From Neopestalotiopsis rosae (Eukaryota; Ascomycota; Sordariomycetes; Amphisphaeriales; Sporocadaceae): a stretch of DNA of 64,000 bases. Under the pieces are notes generated by a model that searched no databases, was not told the DNA's origin, and worked only from the letters and a program-made list of their open reading frames with translations. Both the position numbers and the translations under genes were made by a program. The stretch spans positions 1,798,001 to 1,862,000 of the forward strand of contig JALGAS010000002.1 of assembly GCA_023078685.1 (NCBI GenBank), in the 5' to 3' direction. Positions within the stretch are counted from its first letter, which is position 1, and every line of letters begins with the position of its first letter. Below are positions 31,082 to 43,300 of this stretch, piece after piece.

Positions 31082-32980
31082 CTACTTGCGTCGAGACGCC
31101 CTCACGAGAATACCCTTGGGTATGACGAACCACAGCTGCAACAATTCCCAGTCCTTTGCCGGATCAACAAGCTCCAGCTGCACGATCATTAGTCCGATGC
31201 TTGGCAACACTCAAGAGAAGGATAGCTTGGCACCGATCACTTACATCGTATCGACTGAATATTGTAGCAATTGCTTTGAATATGCTGACCGTCGCCATAT
31301 TCTTGCCCATGCACACCCTATTTCCCCCACCCCAGCTAAAGCTGGCCTCCTTCATGGCGGTCACACGAGCCTTGAAGGCATCTTCGTCTTCACCTTCCGC
31401 TTGGAGCCACCTCTCTGGGCGGAACGTTTCCACATCGTCGCCAAAGATTTCCTTGTTTCTGGAGGTAATCCATGCATTCATACCGACAATGGTTCCGGCC
31501 GGTATAGTGCGGCCATCGGGCAGCTCGAGGCCGGAGCTTGGCACGACTCGTTCTAATATCACACCAACTGGCGGAAGTATTCGGAGACCCTCGTGCATCA
31601 CGGCGCTCAAGTATCCCAGTGCTTCAACTTCCTTGTACTGGGCAGGGAAGGATAGATTCGCAGTGTCTAGTTCTGCTTGCAGTTTGGCCAAGATATCTTG
31701 GTTCTTCAGCAGATGGTAGATGATGGCCTTTTCGACAGATGCGCTTGTATCGGCGCCTCCCACAAACTTGCGAATGACAATTTCATCAACTTCAACAATC
31801 TTGTTGGTACAAACATTCTTGGGGTTACTTACGATCACAACAGCGTAGCCTATGACATCGCCGTCGTTGACAGCTTCAGGGTGCAGCTTCTTGGCTTCAA
31901 GAAATCCGTCCAACATGTCGGTCTTGCCCAGCATAGCTTCTGGAATTTTGAGGCGCTCCATTATTAGTCCCACGCAGCGATTCACTACACTCTGCAATGT
32001 CACGAGCTTGAAGGGAAAGTATGGATTTCGACCAAGCAATAAGTCAACTGGCCTCGCACGTCAGAAAGTTATCTATGTACCCATATGAGGACTCATGAAT
32101 GCACTTACGAAATGGTAATTGGCCTATGACCGTAACATAACGATGCATTCGTTCACTAGACTGGAGGATGTCATCCACATCTGTGCCAGTCTCCATGAAT
32201 TCAGCGCTTTTGCTGAAAGCCAATTGAAAAGAGTGGTCCCACACGTCTTTGACGGCGAACGCGCAATAAGTCAGCCCAGCGTTTCGAGGCCAGTGGCATC
32301 ATTGCCAAAAGATTTAAAATTGAATCATCGCTCACAAAAGTTGATCCAGTCGGCCATGTCAAAAGACCGGCCGGCGTTTTTCCCCTCCACAAACTGGTCG
32401 TCAAGATGACTGCAAAGAGTAGTCAGCGCCCGGTCTGCCAGATGTTCCATTCGCAGCATGTTGGGCAGCGAGTAGAGCTTGGCAATCGGCGCCGTCTTTT
32501 GAGTGTGGAAAGCATGGCTCCTGGTAGAAAAGATGGTGGACACCCTTTGGCCATGAGCTGAACCATCGGTGACGCTGTAATGGTCACTCTGATGGGGTGC
32601 GCGCAGTCGTCAGCACGGGATCTTTGTATAGCACGAATCCAATGCCCGTTTTTTTTTTTTTTTTTTTTTCAATTGTTCTTAGAACTCACCTTGGCGAACT
32701 CCCCTCGAGTTGAGTAGACCGTCTTCAATAAGGCGGGATCGCTGAGGCTCACAGCATTGGGTCCGATACGGACGGCGGGACCATATTTCTCATGCAGTCT
32801 CCGTTGCGTCTCGACGTGCGTCCCTCTCCAGTGGTCAAATAACCGCCACAAGTCAGTGACTTTGGCCAGAAACGGCCCTGGGATTTGACGCAGCCCGGAT
32901 CTTTGAGCCGTCGTCAGAAGGTGGAATACTACGGCAGTGATGCCGAGAATCACAAGATGCTGCGCTTGGAGAAGTGCCAT
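31082..32980 (-). CDS. Cytochrome P450 monooxygenase
   Basis: Six exons on the minus strand: 32980-32690, 32588-32336, 32246-32109, 32047-31833, 31766-31245 and 31177-31082 (504 aa). All splice phases fit. An N-terminal membrane anchor (HLVILGITAVVFHLL) is followed by the proline hinge IPGPF. The I-helix oxygen-binding motif is GGADTS, the K-helix ExxR is EGLR, then FRPERW and the haem loop FSWGGGNRVCMGK with the cysteine ligand. The length is normal for microsomal fungal P450s. Segments such as DMADWINFY and the overall pattern recall the pisatin-demethylase-like families, but the substrate is unknown. The fourth intron is 66 bp and in frame, so unspliced RNA would still read through. Intron 1 contains a run of 21 A on the coding strand (32649-32669). 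A hydrolase gene follows upstream on the same strand. Confidence 0.92.
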
Positions 32981-33704
32981 TACTGATGCGATTTTATGAT
33001 TGAAGCTGTAGAAACTTTCGACGATAGCTGTTTCCAAGTTTGAAAAACAAATGTGCCACTAAACGGGAAGTAGTAGCTCTTCCCGTGTAGGTAATCGGCA
33101 GATTCGTGGACACGGTACAGCAACAGCCGTCCTGGTCACAGCCACAAGTGATGTATCAACGGCCAAACGTTCATTTTCTGTGTGAGGTTTTCTGGCCAAG
33201 ATCGTAATAAAAGAGACATATGCTGCATCGCACGTAAGGAATTGACTGAGAACAAAGAAGAGATATTGTTTTTCTATCGCCATGTTTATTTCATTTCATC
33301 TTTCTTTCGGTGGGCACAAATAAGTGCTTACGGCTATGTGTTGTGGTCAGATCAGAATGACGCACAGAGGCTACACAGTCCAATGATAGGCGTTGTATGT
33401 TATCCGACATCAAAGCGCAACATTCGTATGCGCCAGAAAGGCAATAATGCAAGATAGAACCACGTCAGAAAATGGTCGACTTTGAGATGACCCCTCACCT
33501 GCTCTCCCGCAGTCTGAACTAAAATTCAGCCTTCAACGGCATGTGGGCCAAAAGTGCCATCTTCTGGCAATTCTCAGCACTAAGCAAGAATAAGGTTATC
33601 CTGTATGGTTCGAAGACTGAGGCTGCCAATCTGGCGTTCTGATTTATTGCCGCACGATCTATCCTATCAATCATAGTTGTGGGACCAAGCTCTTACTCTT
33701 GGGT
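32981..33704. other. Intergenic region between P450 and hydrolase
   Basis: Contains the P450 promoter and hydrolase 3' region. Short ORFs only; the non-ATG extension upstream of the P450 start (to 33037) is not used. Confidence 0.5.
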
Positions 33705-34826
33705 TCATAGCTTGCTAATGAAATCGCCAGTGGACGAGATGACTTTGCGCGCGCTGTCTTCGAAGCCGAGCAGTTCGGCGACGAGAAAAGTGTCATGCAA
33801 AGCAGCGTCTTCTTGATGCAGCTCGATCACGTTGCCCTTGACCTCCTTCATCTCTTCCGCCCGCTTCTTGATGTCATCAAAAAAGACCTCGGCCGTGCCG
33901 ACATTCACAAACACGGGCACCGAGACGGCAAATGGGTGGCCAAGTGGCGTAATGTAAGTGTCCGAAGCGGGATCGGCGAGGCCTGCAGTGTACGTCTCGG
34001 CACCCCATCGCAGGAAAGAAGTGGGCACAAAATCCGTCTCCCTCATGGGGTTACCCTCTGTGACATAATTGAGCGGCGCCACCCAAGGCGACAGCAAAGT
34101 GACACAGCGCGGTGACGGGATCTCAAGCTGGGCGCCAAAGTCGGACAGGTATCTTAGCAAAGCTATGGCGAGATTGGCACCGGCGCTGTCCCCACAGAGC
34201 ACAATGTTGCTCGAGGGGACGCCGACCTTTTTCAAGAGGTACAGATAGCCAGTCAAGGCGTCTTGCAGCGCGGCCGGGAACGGATTGACCTCGGAGTAGC
34301 TGGACAGGCGGTACTGGAGGGAGAAGACGGTATCTGCCCCGCCTTGCTCCAGCATGGTGTTTGTCGGAAACCCGCAATACTTGCTCCTGCCATCGCCCTC
34401 GATAAAGGCGCCGCCGTGCAAATAATAGATGACCGTCTTAGGGGTGGAGGTCCCCTCGCTGGGAGTTTGGGGAAACCACGTGCCGCCAACAGGCGCGGGC
34501 TTGACCTTTGGTGACTTCAAAGGTCCCTGGTAGAAGTTTGGAGGGGACGTCTCAATGATTTGGAAGCGGGTTCCCTCCTCCCCTGCCTCGAGAGATAGCT
34601 TCTCAGTTACGCCGATGCGAGACTTCATGTCCGTCACGGCATAAGCCACACGCGCAAGCAGCGCCTGCTTCGCGGTCCATTGAGGATGTGGTCTAAGACG
34701 CCGGATGGAAGCAATGAGCAGCCAGAGCGGTACACGGGCGAGGATGGTTGCGACGTAGGTCAATTGAAATAGGGCCTTGAGTGGTTGGTAACACACCAAC
34801 GGATGCTTGTTGAGACCAGCCATCAT
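33705..34826 (-). CDS. Alpha/beta hydrolase, HSL/arylesterase family
   Basis: A single-exon gene of 373 codons from ATG 34826 (a second ATG follows directly). The oxyanion-hole motif YYLHGGAF and the nucleophile elbow GDSAG are both present, as expected for the hormone-sensitive-lipase (abhydrolase_3) family. The acid is probably in VNVGTAEVFFDD and the histidine in DAALHDTFL. A hydrophobic stretch at residues 20-42 (LFQLTYVATILARVPLWLL) may anchor the enzyme in a membrane. These enzymes cleave carboxyl esters of small lipophilic molecules. Position and strand next to the P450 suggest the two might act on the same compound, but two genes are weak evidence for a cluster. Confidence 0.88.
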   Translation of the reverse strand: MMAGLNKHPLVCYQPLKALFQLTYVATILARVPLWLLIASIRRLRPHPQWTAKQALLARVAYAVTDMKSRIGVTEKLSLEAGEEGTRFQIIETSPPNFYQGPLKSPKVKPAPVGGTWFPQTPSEGTSTPKTVIYYLHGGAFIEGDGRSKYCGFPTNTMLEQGGADTVFSLQYRLSSYSEVNPFPAALQDALTGYLYLLKKVGVPSSNIVLCGDSAGANLAIALLRYLSDFGAQLEIPSPRCVTLLSPWVAPLNYVTEGNPMRETDFVPTSFLRWGAETYTAGLADPASDTYITPLGHPFAVSVPVFVNVGTAEVFFDDIKKRAEEMKEVKGNVIELHQEDAALHDTFLVAELLGFEDSARKVISSTGDFISKL

Positions 34827-35181
34827 GTACGTACACCCTGATTTGGTAATTTCAATTAAATGCGCGAAGATTTAGAATAGGGATGAGAATTTTCATTGCA
34901 TTCCGGATTGATCGGTAAACTGAATTTTGCTGGGAGAAGTCAACATCACATACGATTGATCACCTTGTTACTACTATCAACAGTAACCTTGCATCCGAGT
35001 TGCGTTATGCATGTTGGTCCACCGAGCGAAATCGCGTCCGACTGCTTGGCATGATCGACGGCAATTGCAATTAGTAAATATTATCGGCAAGCATCATGTT
35101 CCTCGATGGAAGATGTGTGGGAAAGAGCAACAACTTTTTTTTGAAAAAAGAAACGAAAAAGATGACGAACAGTAAGAGAGC
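34827..35181. other. Intergenic region upstream of the hydrolase
   Basis: Contains the presumed hydrolase promoter; no other feature seen. Confidence 0.5.
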
Positions 35182-35187
35182 AAAAAA
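35182..35187 (-). terminator. RNA polymerase III terminator
   Basis: A run of six T on the minus strand begins a few bases after the tRNA 3' end. Confidence 0.8.
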
Positions 35188-35190
35188 GAG

Positions 35191-35283
35191 CTCCGGTGCA
35201 GGGGTTTGAACCCTGGCCCTTGCGGTCTTCTATACCAACAGGTTGTGAAAACGCAAAATCCTAAACCACTAGACGACACCGGA
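35191..35283 (-). tRNA. tRNA-Glu (anticodon UUC) with a 20-nt intron
   Basis: Minus-strand cloverleaf. The acceptor stem TCCGGTG pairs fully with CACCGGA, with discriminator G at 35191. The D arm is TCGTCTAGTGGTTTAGGA and the T arm is CAGGG-TTCAAAC-CCCTG. The anticodon stem TTGCG pairs with CGCAA, and the loop reads TTC at 35247-35249. A 20-nt intron (35226-35245) sits one base 3' of the anticodon, the standard place for nuclear tRNA introns. A Pol III T-run follows. CCA is not encoded, as expected. Confidence 0.93.
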
Positions 35284-35799
35284 TTCTTTTGTTGTTGAAG
35301 AGACAGCGGTTTGTTTGGCATTGAGAGTGTGGTTGGTCTATTGACTTGGTCGTTTGTCGGACGACGTTTGCAATGGGATGAATAGCACAGCCCAACGTTG
35401 ACGGCTTGCATGGGAGACTTGATTACTCATGAAAGGACATCAAGAGGAGAAGAAGAAACTTAAGTAGTTGCAGTAAGCCCATCATACCCGCATGATAAAT
35501 AGATTCTGCTGACTTGGTTATTTGGCGAAACAGCTGTCTATACCTGGACGCATCAATCATGTGAGGGCACAGCCTAGCCGTAAAGTAATATCGATGGATG
35601 CATTCACAAGAATCCTGCGTTTCCCGTGGAGCATGAATCAACTCAAAGGCCATATTGAATAACTATGTACTGTTGAAGGTCTCAGCCCTCAATACTACTA
35701 CTGACCCAGAATGATATCAAAGTGCTACCAAAACAGTGCACAAAACATATGTACCCCATGTGTAACCTGAACGCCTGTGCATCGCACCATCATGCGCAC
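35284..35799. other. Intergenic region between tRNA and DUF3712 gene
   Basis: Short ORFs without motifs; probably includes the 3' UTR of the DUF3712 gene. Confidence 0.45.
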
Positions 35800-38630
35800 T
35801 TATAGCTGCACGCTGGCACCGATACCTCTACCCTGATACCAAAACTCCTCTTTCCAATTGCCCAATCTGATATCAACTATGGCGTGAGCATCAAGCTTCA
35901 GCCTGCCCCCAAGAGCCTTCCGTACCGCGTCATATCCAACGGACCCAACCGACCACTCCACTGGCAGTTTCGGGGTGGTCGACTTGCCCGGTGGTGCCTG
36001 GAAAGGCAGCTCATGTATGATTTTTCCAATCGTTTCCGTATGATTGTATAATGCGGTCGCATTGACAAAGTCAATGTAAACTGTATTGTAATGCAGTGGC
36101 GAAACGAGTGTAAAGGTTGCCGTTGATGATAAAAAGTGGAATGTTGCATCTCTTATAAAGTGAGACTTTTCGTCAGGTGTGTCGCCAGGAAGGTCGAGCT
36201 TGGGTGTAGGAACAGTGACGTTGAACCTAGAAAGCGCATCGCAAAGAATGTCCTGACCTGGAATGCTTTTCCGGTGTGGCTTCACAGTGATGCTAGTGTT
36301 GAAACCGGAAAGATACTGAGAGATGAGCTCGCGTCCAACATGTCGGCCATGGCTGCCGCTTCCACTGGGCTCCCACTGTGCAGTGACCAAGATACCAGAG
36401 TTTACACCCTTAACAACATCGACATGCATCAGAGTCGCACGACCAAGAATTGTGTCATTGCTCATGATGTGCACGTCAAAATATGGGACTTTTGCGGTGT
36501 ACGGCGTGGGATTGGTAACGTTGACCAGCGCCTGAAGTGTGATGGAAGTTGCTGTGGTATCGAGTATCTTCAAAGACCTAACCTTAGGTACGAGCTGTCC
36601 GAGTGAGTCCTTGCCACCAGACAAGGCTAGAGTCCAGTCAGCATTATGTTCCCTCAAGACATAGACGGAAGGACAACTATAACAGCCTGCCCTAAAAGAT
36701 CGGCTGCTAGAGAAGAGGGACTGACAGTATTGGGACGGCTAGTACGGACGTTTTACTGGAATTTTGCCCTCCGCCGGAACATCCTTGATAATCAATTGGC
36801 CCAGAGCTGTCACCACTTTGATATCGACAGCGGCCTTGATATCCAGTTCTACAGGTTTGCCGCCAAACATGAGCGTTTGCACAACTTCACTGAACACGTC
36901 TGAGTCGGTGACGTTGAGAGGTGCGTCGTTGATGCGAGACTGGATCTTGAGGGTCGCTTCTTCGCCGCTCTTCCCGTCTACTCTAGTCGAGTTTGCATGT
37001 TGCCACTTCTTGAGGTCAAGCTCTCCAAGTTTCTTCGACTTGTAGAACACATCAGCGGCTGCCCGGACTCGCGTCACATTGACACCAAAATTCATTTCTG
37101 CCGGGAGTCCAGCGGTGACTAGAACATTGCCAGACACCTTGGGGTTGGCATTGGGGTCGCCCTCATCCGCCCAGGGGTCAGGCAGTGTGAAATGTACATC
37201 GGTGAGAGAGAAGTTTCGCAACAGCCCGTCAAGTGATCTACCGGGGAACGGAACCGGAAGCGTTACGCTTGACAATATGTCGGCGATCCAGGGCGGGGTG
37301 CTTCCATCGGGTTGGCTGCTACCGCGGACAAATAAGGTTGCGGGTTCGCCATGCATGTACTGTCTGAGTAGCAGATCCAGGGGTGAAGAATTTGTGTTGG
37401 GACACACATGCGTGAGTGATTCTGGTAGCTCGCGAATCAAGCCATGAACCTTGACTTCCACATCAGCTCGGGGCTTGACAAATACTTCACTTGTCACTGC
37501 ATCAGAAACGATGATGTACTGATCGTCATCACAGCCAGGGACCATAATCTCGAAAGCGAGCTCAGGGACATTGAGCTCAACTGGATACTCGTTGTAGGCG
37601 CTGAGAGCTACCTCTGCGACCATAGACTTTCTGTCACCAGGCGAGGGAACATCCTTCACGTTTATCCGGGTGATATTGTACGCGGGCATCGCAGGAATTT
37701 TGTTGGCTACGCTTTTTATTAGTCAATGTTTCAGAATGTGGAAAGTTAGTGCAACAAAAAAAGTATAAAATCATATTGGATTCGCTAGAAGAAAGCTTTC
37801 TCTCCAAGATAGAGAGTTGCAAAGGAGCGGTAGAGAGATTGACCTTCAAAAACCAAGGATTCAACAATGTTGTGAGTTCCGAGGGGTATAATTCCGGATT
37901 TCAGTGTGAGATCGGTCGCGCCCTTGAGGCGTAACCTGTCCAGGCGACCCTCCAGCCACTCGTTGGCGATGGAGCGGATACCCTCCACGTCGCCAGGAGA
38001 TAGCTCGGCAACAAAGTCGAGATCAGTGGTGTATCCTTCGCGCAAGTTGATAGTCAAGGGCGGGACGATTGCAGTACCCAAAAGTGCGTCGCTGTACTCG
38101 GGCAACGACACTGCCACTTTGGTCTCCTCAGTCCCTATTGAGTTGGCAATCCAGGTAGTAGCCATTCCGATCCTCCTCACATGTTCGTTCTGCACACGAG
38201 ACCCGTCGAGTCTGAATTTGGCTTGAATTCTTGCCTTGACGCCATCAGTCGTGATGGAATCAAGCGACAGGTTGGTGGGTTCTAAAACCGCTGCCTGCTG
38301 TGCGTACTCTTGAACGGCATCTGGCACAATGAACGCAAGTGCGATGATTGCCACCACAAAAAGACCGAGCACGCCCATAGCGATGGCGGATGGCCATCTG
38401 CGTGGCTTCTTTTCGTTCGGAGGATGTGTTGATGTCGCTTGGCTGTGACGTGACCTGATAGAACCGGCAGTGTCCCTGCTAGGGTCATCATGCTCTCCAT
38501 CATATCTTGGTGTCTCCGCAGTACTGGAGAGAAGCGGCGTTGTCTCCCCTGAACTACGGTCTGCACCCTTGTTTCTTGGTGATGATGATGACGCCTCCGC
38601 CAGCAGCGGCGCTCGCTCGTCGTCGGACAT
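35800..38630 (-). CDS. DUF3712 type II membrane protein, possibly Tag1-like vacuolar protein
   Basis: Three exons on the minus strand: 38630-37844, 37706-36746, and a last exon ending at 35800 (about 870 aa). The last exon can start at 36652, 36676 or 36691, since three acceptors keep phase. The N-terminal 90 residues are polar, with APLLAEA and TTPLLSS motifs of the dileucine vacuolar-sorting type. One transmembrane segment follows (IAMGVLGLFVVAIIALAFIV), and the rest is a large luminal domain rich in N-x-S/T sites. That domain has the repeated beta pattern of DUF3712 (PAYNITRINVKD; LQALVNVTNPTPYTA). This matches the fungal family that includes yeast YLR173W/Tag1, a vacuolar membrane protein linked to ending autophagy. 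Orthology is inferred from architecture only. The donor of intron 1 is GTCAAT, weak but the only one that keeps phase. Confidence 0.82.
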
Positions 38631-39120
38631 TGTAGCTGCGGTGGGAATGTCGCAATGTCCGATCGTAGGTTTTTAGTTAATCAAGGTGAATTTATCACAA
38701 TGATCATCTCCGAAATGTGGTCGTCGATTGTCGTTAGATGTAGGTACAGTTTCGAGGTTTGGTTTGAGGGGGTTTGGGCGGTCAGGATGGAATGCGACAA
38801 CCTGGAAACGTCCCGGCGCCGTCATCAGAGGCAGGTAACGGTCATGGGATGGGGCAATGCGACAAAGGCAGGCTGGCGGCTGATATGGGGCGAGGGAGGA
38901 GGGGCCGGGATCTGCGCCTAGCTCCAAACAGACTAGCCTGGTCTGGGGAATAGAGTGACCTCACATGCACTTTGGACCTTCGGACGAGTGCCATCCTAAG
39001 TCTTGATACGCTTTCGAGGACATACGCTTTGCCCATATTCAAGCTCGGCTGTTCTACATATCGTTTATCTTCCGGTTGTATGATGACTTGGTATATATAA
39101 ATCATTTCAATTCGCGAAAA
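38631..39120. promoter_or_regulatory. Shared divergent promoter region
   Basis: 490 bp separate the start codons of the DUF3712 gene (minus) and the TRAPPC13 gene (plus). A bidirectional promoter is likely from the layout; no specific site was identified. Confidence 0.5.
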
Positions 39121-40305
39121 ATGAGTCATCAGCGGTATCCATCCCTCGACCCCGTGAAGGAGCCGCATTCGGTCTCTCTCAAGGTGCTTCGGTACGGCCT
39201 CCGCTCCTGATAGAGTCTTGCGCTCGTCTTGTCGACTGACCTTGCTCTATCTTCGTTTCAAAGGCTCTCTAGGCCATCGTTGGTGACCCAGCATCCGCTC
39301 GCAAGCAATCTTCCATCTCCCTCCGGCAGCGCCCGAACGATACCCGCCTCGCTGTCCTACAAGTCCACCAGTAGCAGCACGAATCCAGAGCCCTTTCTCC
39401 TGACACCGATTCTGAATCTTCCGCCGTCTTTCGGCTCAGCATATGTTGGCGAGACCTTTAGCTGTACGCTATGCGCCAATCATGACATTCCGCCCGAGAG
39501 TGCGACGTTGGACTCAGCGCAACCATCCAAGAAGAAATGGATACGAGATGTACGCATCGAGGCCGAGATGAAGACACCAGGCTCTGGCACGGTGCAGAAA
39601 CTTTTGCTAGGCCCTCTGCCCAAGACAACTGTCCCAGAAGATGGTGAGGATCAGCCCGGAGCAGATGACGACGGCAGAAGCGGTACGGATCTCGAGCCTG
39701 GCCATACCCTACAAAGGATTGTGAATTTCGATCTCAAAGAGGAGGGCAACCATGTCCTCGCGGTAACGGTCTCGTATTATGAGGCAACAGAGACCAGTGG
39801 GCGTACACGAACATTCAGAAAGCTCTATCAGTTCATCTGCAAAAGCAGCTTGATTGTGCGAACTAAGATTGGCGTACTACCTGTTGCAGCTTATAGGGTC
39901 CAGAGCGAGGAAGATAAGGAGAACCAGGCCGAGCCAGGGGTCAATGACAAGGCAGATACAGAAGAGCCTAAGAAGGGTAGCAGGAAATGGGTGCTCGAGG
40001 CCCAGCTGGAGAATTGCTCGGAAGACGTCATGCAGCTTGACCGTGTCCAGCTCAACCTCGAACCGGAGGCACCATTGAGGTATCGGGACGCTAATTGGGC
40101 TGTCAGCTCGAGTGCAAAACCGGTTCTACATCCAGGCGAGGTTGAACAAGTATGTTTCCTGATCGAGGAAGATGGCCGTGACGCACCAATCGATGAGCAG
40201 GATGGCAGGATCATCTTTGGCAAATTGGACATTGGCTGGAGGACCGAGATGGGCAATCGCGGATTTTTATCCACAGGCAAGCTAGGAGCAAAGGTTACCA
40301 AGTAA
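39121..40305 (+). CDS. TRAPPC13: TRAPP complex subunit 13 homologue (DUF974)
   Basis: Two exons, 39121-39191 and 39264-40305 (370 aa). The first exon encodes HSVSLKVLR and joins in phase to LSRPSL, which gives the conserved family start. The signature LTPILNLPPSFGSAYVGETF, then VRIEAEM and LQRIVNFDLKEEGNHVL, are typical of DUF974/TRAPPC13. The C-terminal half has the beta-rich GKLDIGWRTEMGNRG element near the end. The family is a TRAPP subunit acting in vesicle tethering and Rab activation. An acidic, low-complexity insert (QSEEDKENQAEPG) separates two beta domains. Divergently arranged with the DUF3712 gene. Confidence 0.92.
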
Positions 40306-43300
40306 GGGGGGTCTTCACTCGTCGACTAAACCAAGAAGCATTTCCAAGACGACAACTTGATCGACCGGACACGAGGACTTTATGCGATAAAAGACGCACC
40401 AGGGCCGCATGTTTAGGCAATGGATGAATACCTTCGGATAACCGTCCGGTGGCTAGATTCATTGTCAAGCTGCTGCGGAATTGCCGCTGTCATGGATAAC
40501 ATGACGCAGACCCACGACTTTAAGTTCGAGGGGCTTGTGCCAAGAATGGGTCGTTAAGAAGATCTGCCCACCAATTATGTGGATGGGACAGCCCAACAGC
40601 ATGCGTTTTGGGTATCCTATTTTGATGACATTGTAACGCAATATATTGGGCTGCCCATCCGAGAAACCTTCACCTGCTTCTCAGATCATGCAGGCAGTGC
40701 GATGCCGCCAAGGTATATAGTACAGTGGACCGCCATTAGAGGTTCAATTACAACAAAATAGCATTGTTCTGTAATCTGCAAATTCATTTCCTATCGCCAA
40801 CCATGATTCCACACATATATCATAATAAGGTCGTACGTTGATCAAAAGTGACAGCCTCCTCGAAGAAATCAAATACATACAATGCACAATATGAGACCTA
40901 GTTCCCGCGACCCCAACAAGCATTTTCCAAGAATTTCTTTTGTCATGGTAAAGATATTGTACTATCTGACATGTCACAGGCGGCAAAAGTGATCAAAAGT
41001 CAGTGGCAAGCAGAAAAAGCAAAAGTTATTCGTCAATCCAAAAGAAGACTGTAAAAGCAAGTTTCTGGTACAAAGCCTTTGAAAGTGGATGGGATGTCAT
41101 CTTCTCGACTCACCTCTACACTCTTTTCTGTTTCTCTTCATGAGTAGGTTATTTGAAGACGAAAAACTTAGTTTTGCTCCGTCCAAGTTTTCAATCCCCT
41201 TCATCGACCCTGTGGATATTTCTGGCTAGTCGTCGAAGTAACAAAAGTGAAATTACAATTTCGGACAAAAAAAGGAGGCTTTTCCATTAACAGATGTAGC
41301 TTCACGAGCTGAAGAAAACGCCACCCGATATCTATCATATATAGCCCAGCCCTCCTCAGCCCTTTTTCTATCGGCGATTAAGCCACGTGGGAGAGAAGGG
41401 CGAGTCCGGCCTCGTTCTAGTATACATCGAATGGATCTTGTAAATATAGAAAAAAATAAGGGGCTGGAGGCCACTGCCAAGTTTATCACCTGGGGTAGCT
41501 TGACGAGATCAAGAAAGAACATCCAACTTGAGTCATGAAGATCATATTTCACGACCATCGTGAAATGACCACAGTCCGTCTTCATCGAGCCGCAGGTTAC
41601 GAAGAGGGGTTCATTGCCCGTGTTTACGTTTTTAGAACTCACATGGCGTGTCGACGCGTTCCTGGGAGCTTTCCATAAGCTTGAGCTGTTGGTGGGTAGA
41701 GCTAGCAAGTCATGTCCTCCGGTGCTTATGTTATTAGAATGCTATAGTGTAGGTCAACCTCACACGCAGTGCGGTATACCACTTACAATTTACTGGTTTT
41801 ATTACATGTCACTTATTAAGTTGTCAACTGGTACGTGCTGCATGCGTATATCGACTGATGGTCATGGCAGCCCCAGTTCAGACGCTGGATCCTGTAGTCG
41901 GCAAGGAGTTATATGGTCTGACAGCCACCCGGGCCGATCACCCGAAGCAGATCCGATACAAAGACAGCCCCTGCCTCACCTTACCCGTCCTCCTTCACTG
42001 GCAGCTACCTGAGAGGCTGGAGGGTCGTAAAATTGAAGTTCGAGATAGCGCTGTGGTAAGCACCAAACCGGCGTGGTGCTTAGTGTGCCACGCTGGAGGG
42101 AACAGACCTGACGGAAGGAATACATCCCGGGGGCTTGATCTGCAATCCCCATGACTTGCAGGACGGGAACTAGTATCGCAATCTTGACTGAATTCGTTCA
42201 ACGCTACTAAGAAGCGGATGGAAACATTTTCACTCCCATTTGCCCATCAACCCTGGGGTGAGGGTGACATGTCGTCCTAGTAGGAAATAGCGCTGGACCG
42301 ATGCGGCGCAACCTCAATAAAGTGTTGGTCGGTTGCTTCATGCAAGGCACAACCCTCCATCACGGTTAAGTTGACAGTAGCGTAACCTGCGCGCTGAAAT
42401 GGGAAATCTGTACTGTGTAGTAAGTGTCCAAATGAAGAGAACCCGGAGAAATACACTCTAGAGAACCTGAAGCAGAAGTGCATTGATGACGGAGTGGGCT
42501 AGCGTCGAACATAGAGTGCAATGAGACGCCAGTGGATCTCTATACTACAAACCAGTCTGGGCAGCTGTGAAAGCGTATGGGAGCAAAGCCGTGGTGTTGC
42601 AATACCAACGCCTTGTGGCTCCTGAAAACAATTGACCAAGGGACGCCTCGCAGCCCAATATGATGAGTTGACAGGTGCATGCTGTTCGTTGACGTTGTTT
42701 GTGTGACAGGCGATGGACGCATGCATTGGCTCTGACAACGTGTCGGCCTTACACTGCGGCTGCCCGCGTTGGGCAATGCTGCAACCTCGCTTTTCAGTCT
42801 CGAATTCATCCGAACGAGAGAACCTGAAACACAACGCAGCCTTCGCCAAAGCAGAAATATGCAATGGTGCCATCGGCTGTCGCCATTCCACAGGGTCTCG
42901 TGCGTATGCGAAGTGAGATGCCCCCCGCGGCTGAAAAGATTTAATATAGGTAAATGAGGGAAGCTGCTTGACCAATGCTTGGAGAGCGTTGACTCTGTGT
43001 TGTCGATATCTTGCCGTTAATGTGGTCAGCTTCGTGCCAATAGACGGCGAATTCCATAAAGGCAATCAAGCAATGACACATGTGGTTGTCAACTTTATCG
43101 AATTGTGCCAGATCGTGATATGCTCCATGGTTATCTGCTAAGAACGGGGGTCAAAGGTGGCACAGGCGAAGGTGACGGGAATAGAGAATAAGAAAAGATA
43201 GAGAATGCCGTCTTGGGGTCTGTGCTTGGCGGGCCAGACGGGCTTTGTAAATAGTGATTGATACTGATAGGCATATATGTCCACTACCGGGGCGACGCGA

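Noticed and set aside
38655..39168. ORFs in the divergent promoter between the DUF3712 and TRAPPC13 genes
   Set aside because: Short, overlapping on both strands; the TRAPPC13 first exon lies here in another frame and explains the coding signal at 39121-39191.
40580..40661. Imperfect inverted repeat (GGATGGGACAGCCCA / TGGGCTGCCCATCC)
   Set aside because: One mismatch/indel, no terminal duplication and no second copy in the window, so a MITE cannot be supported.
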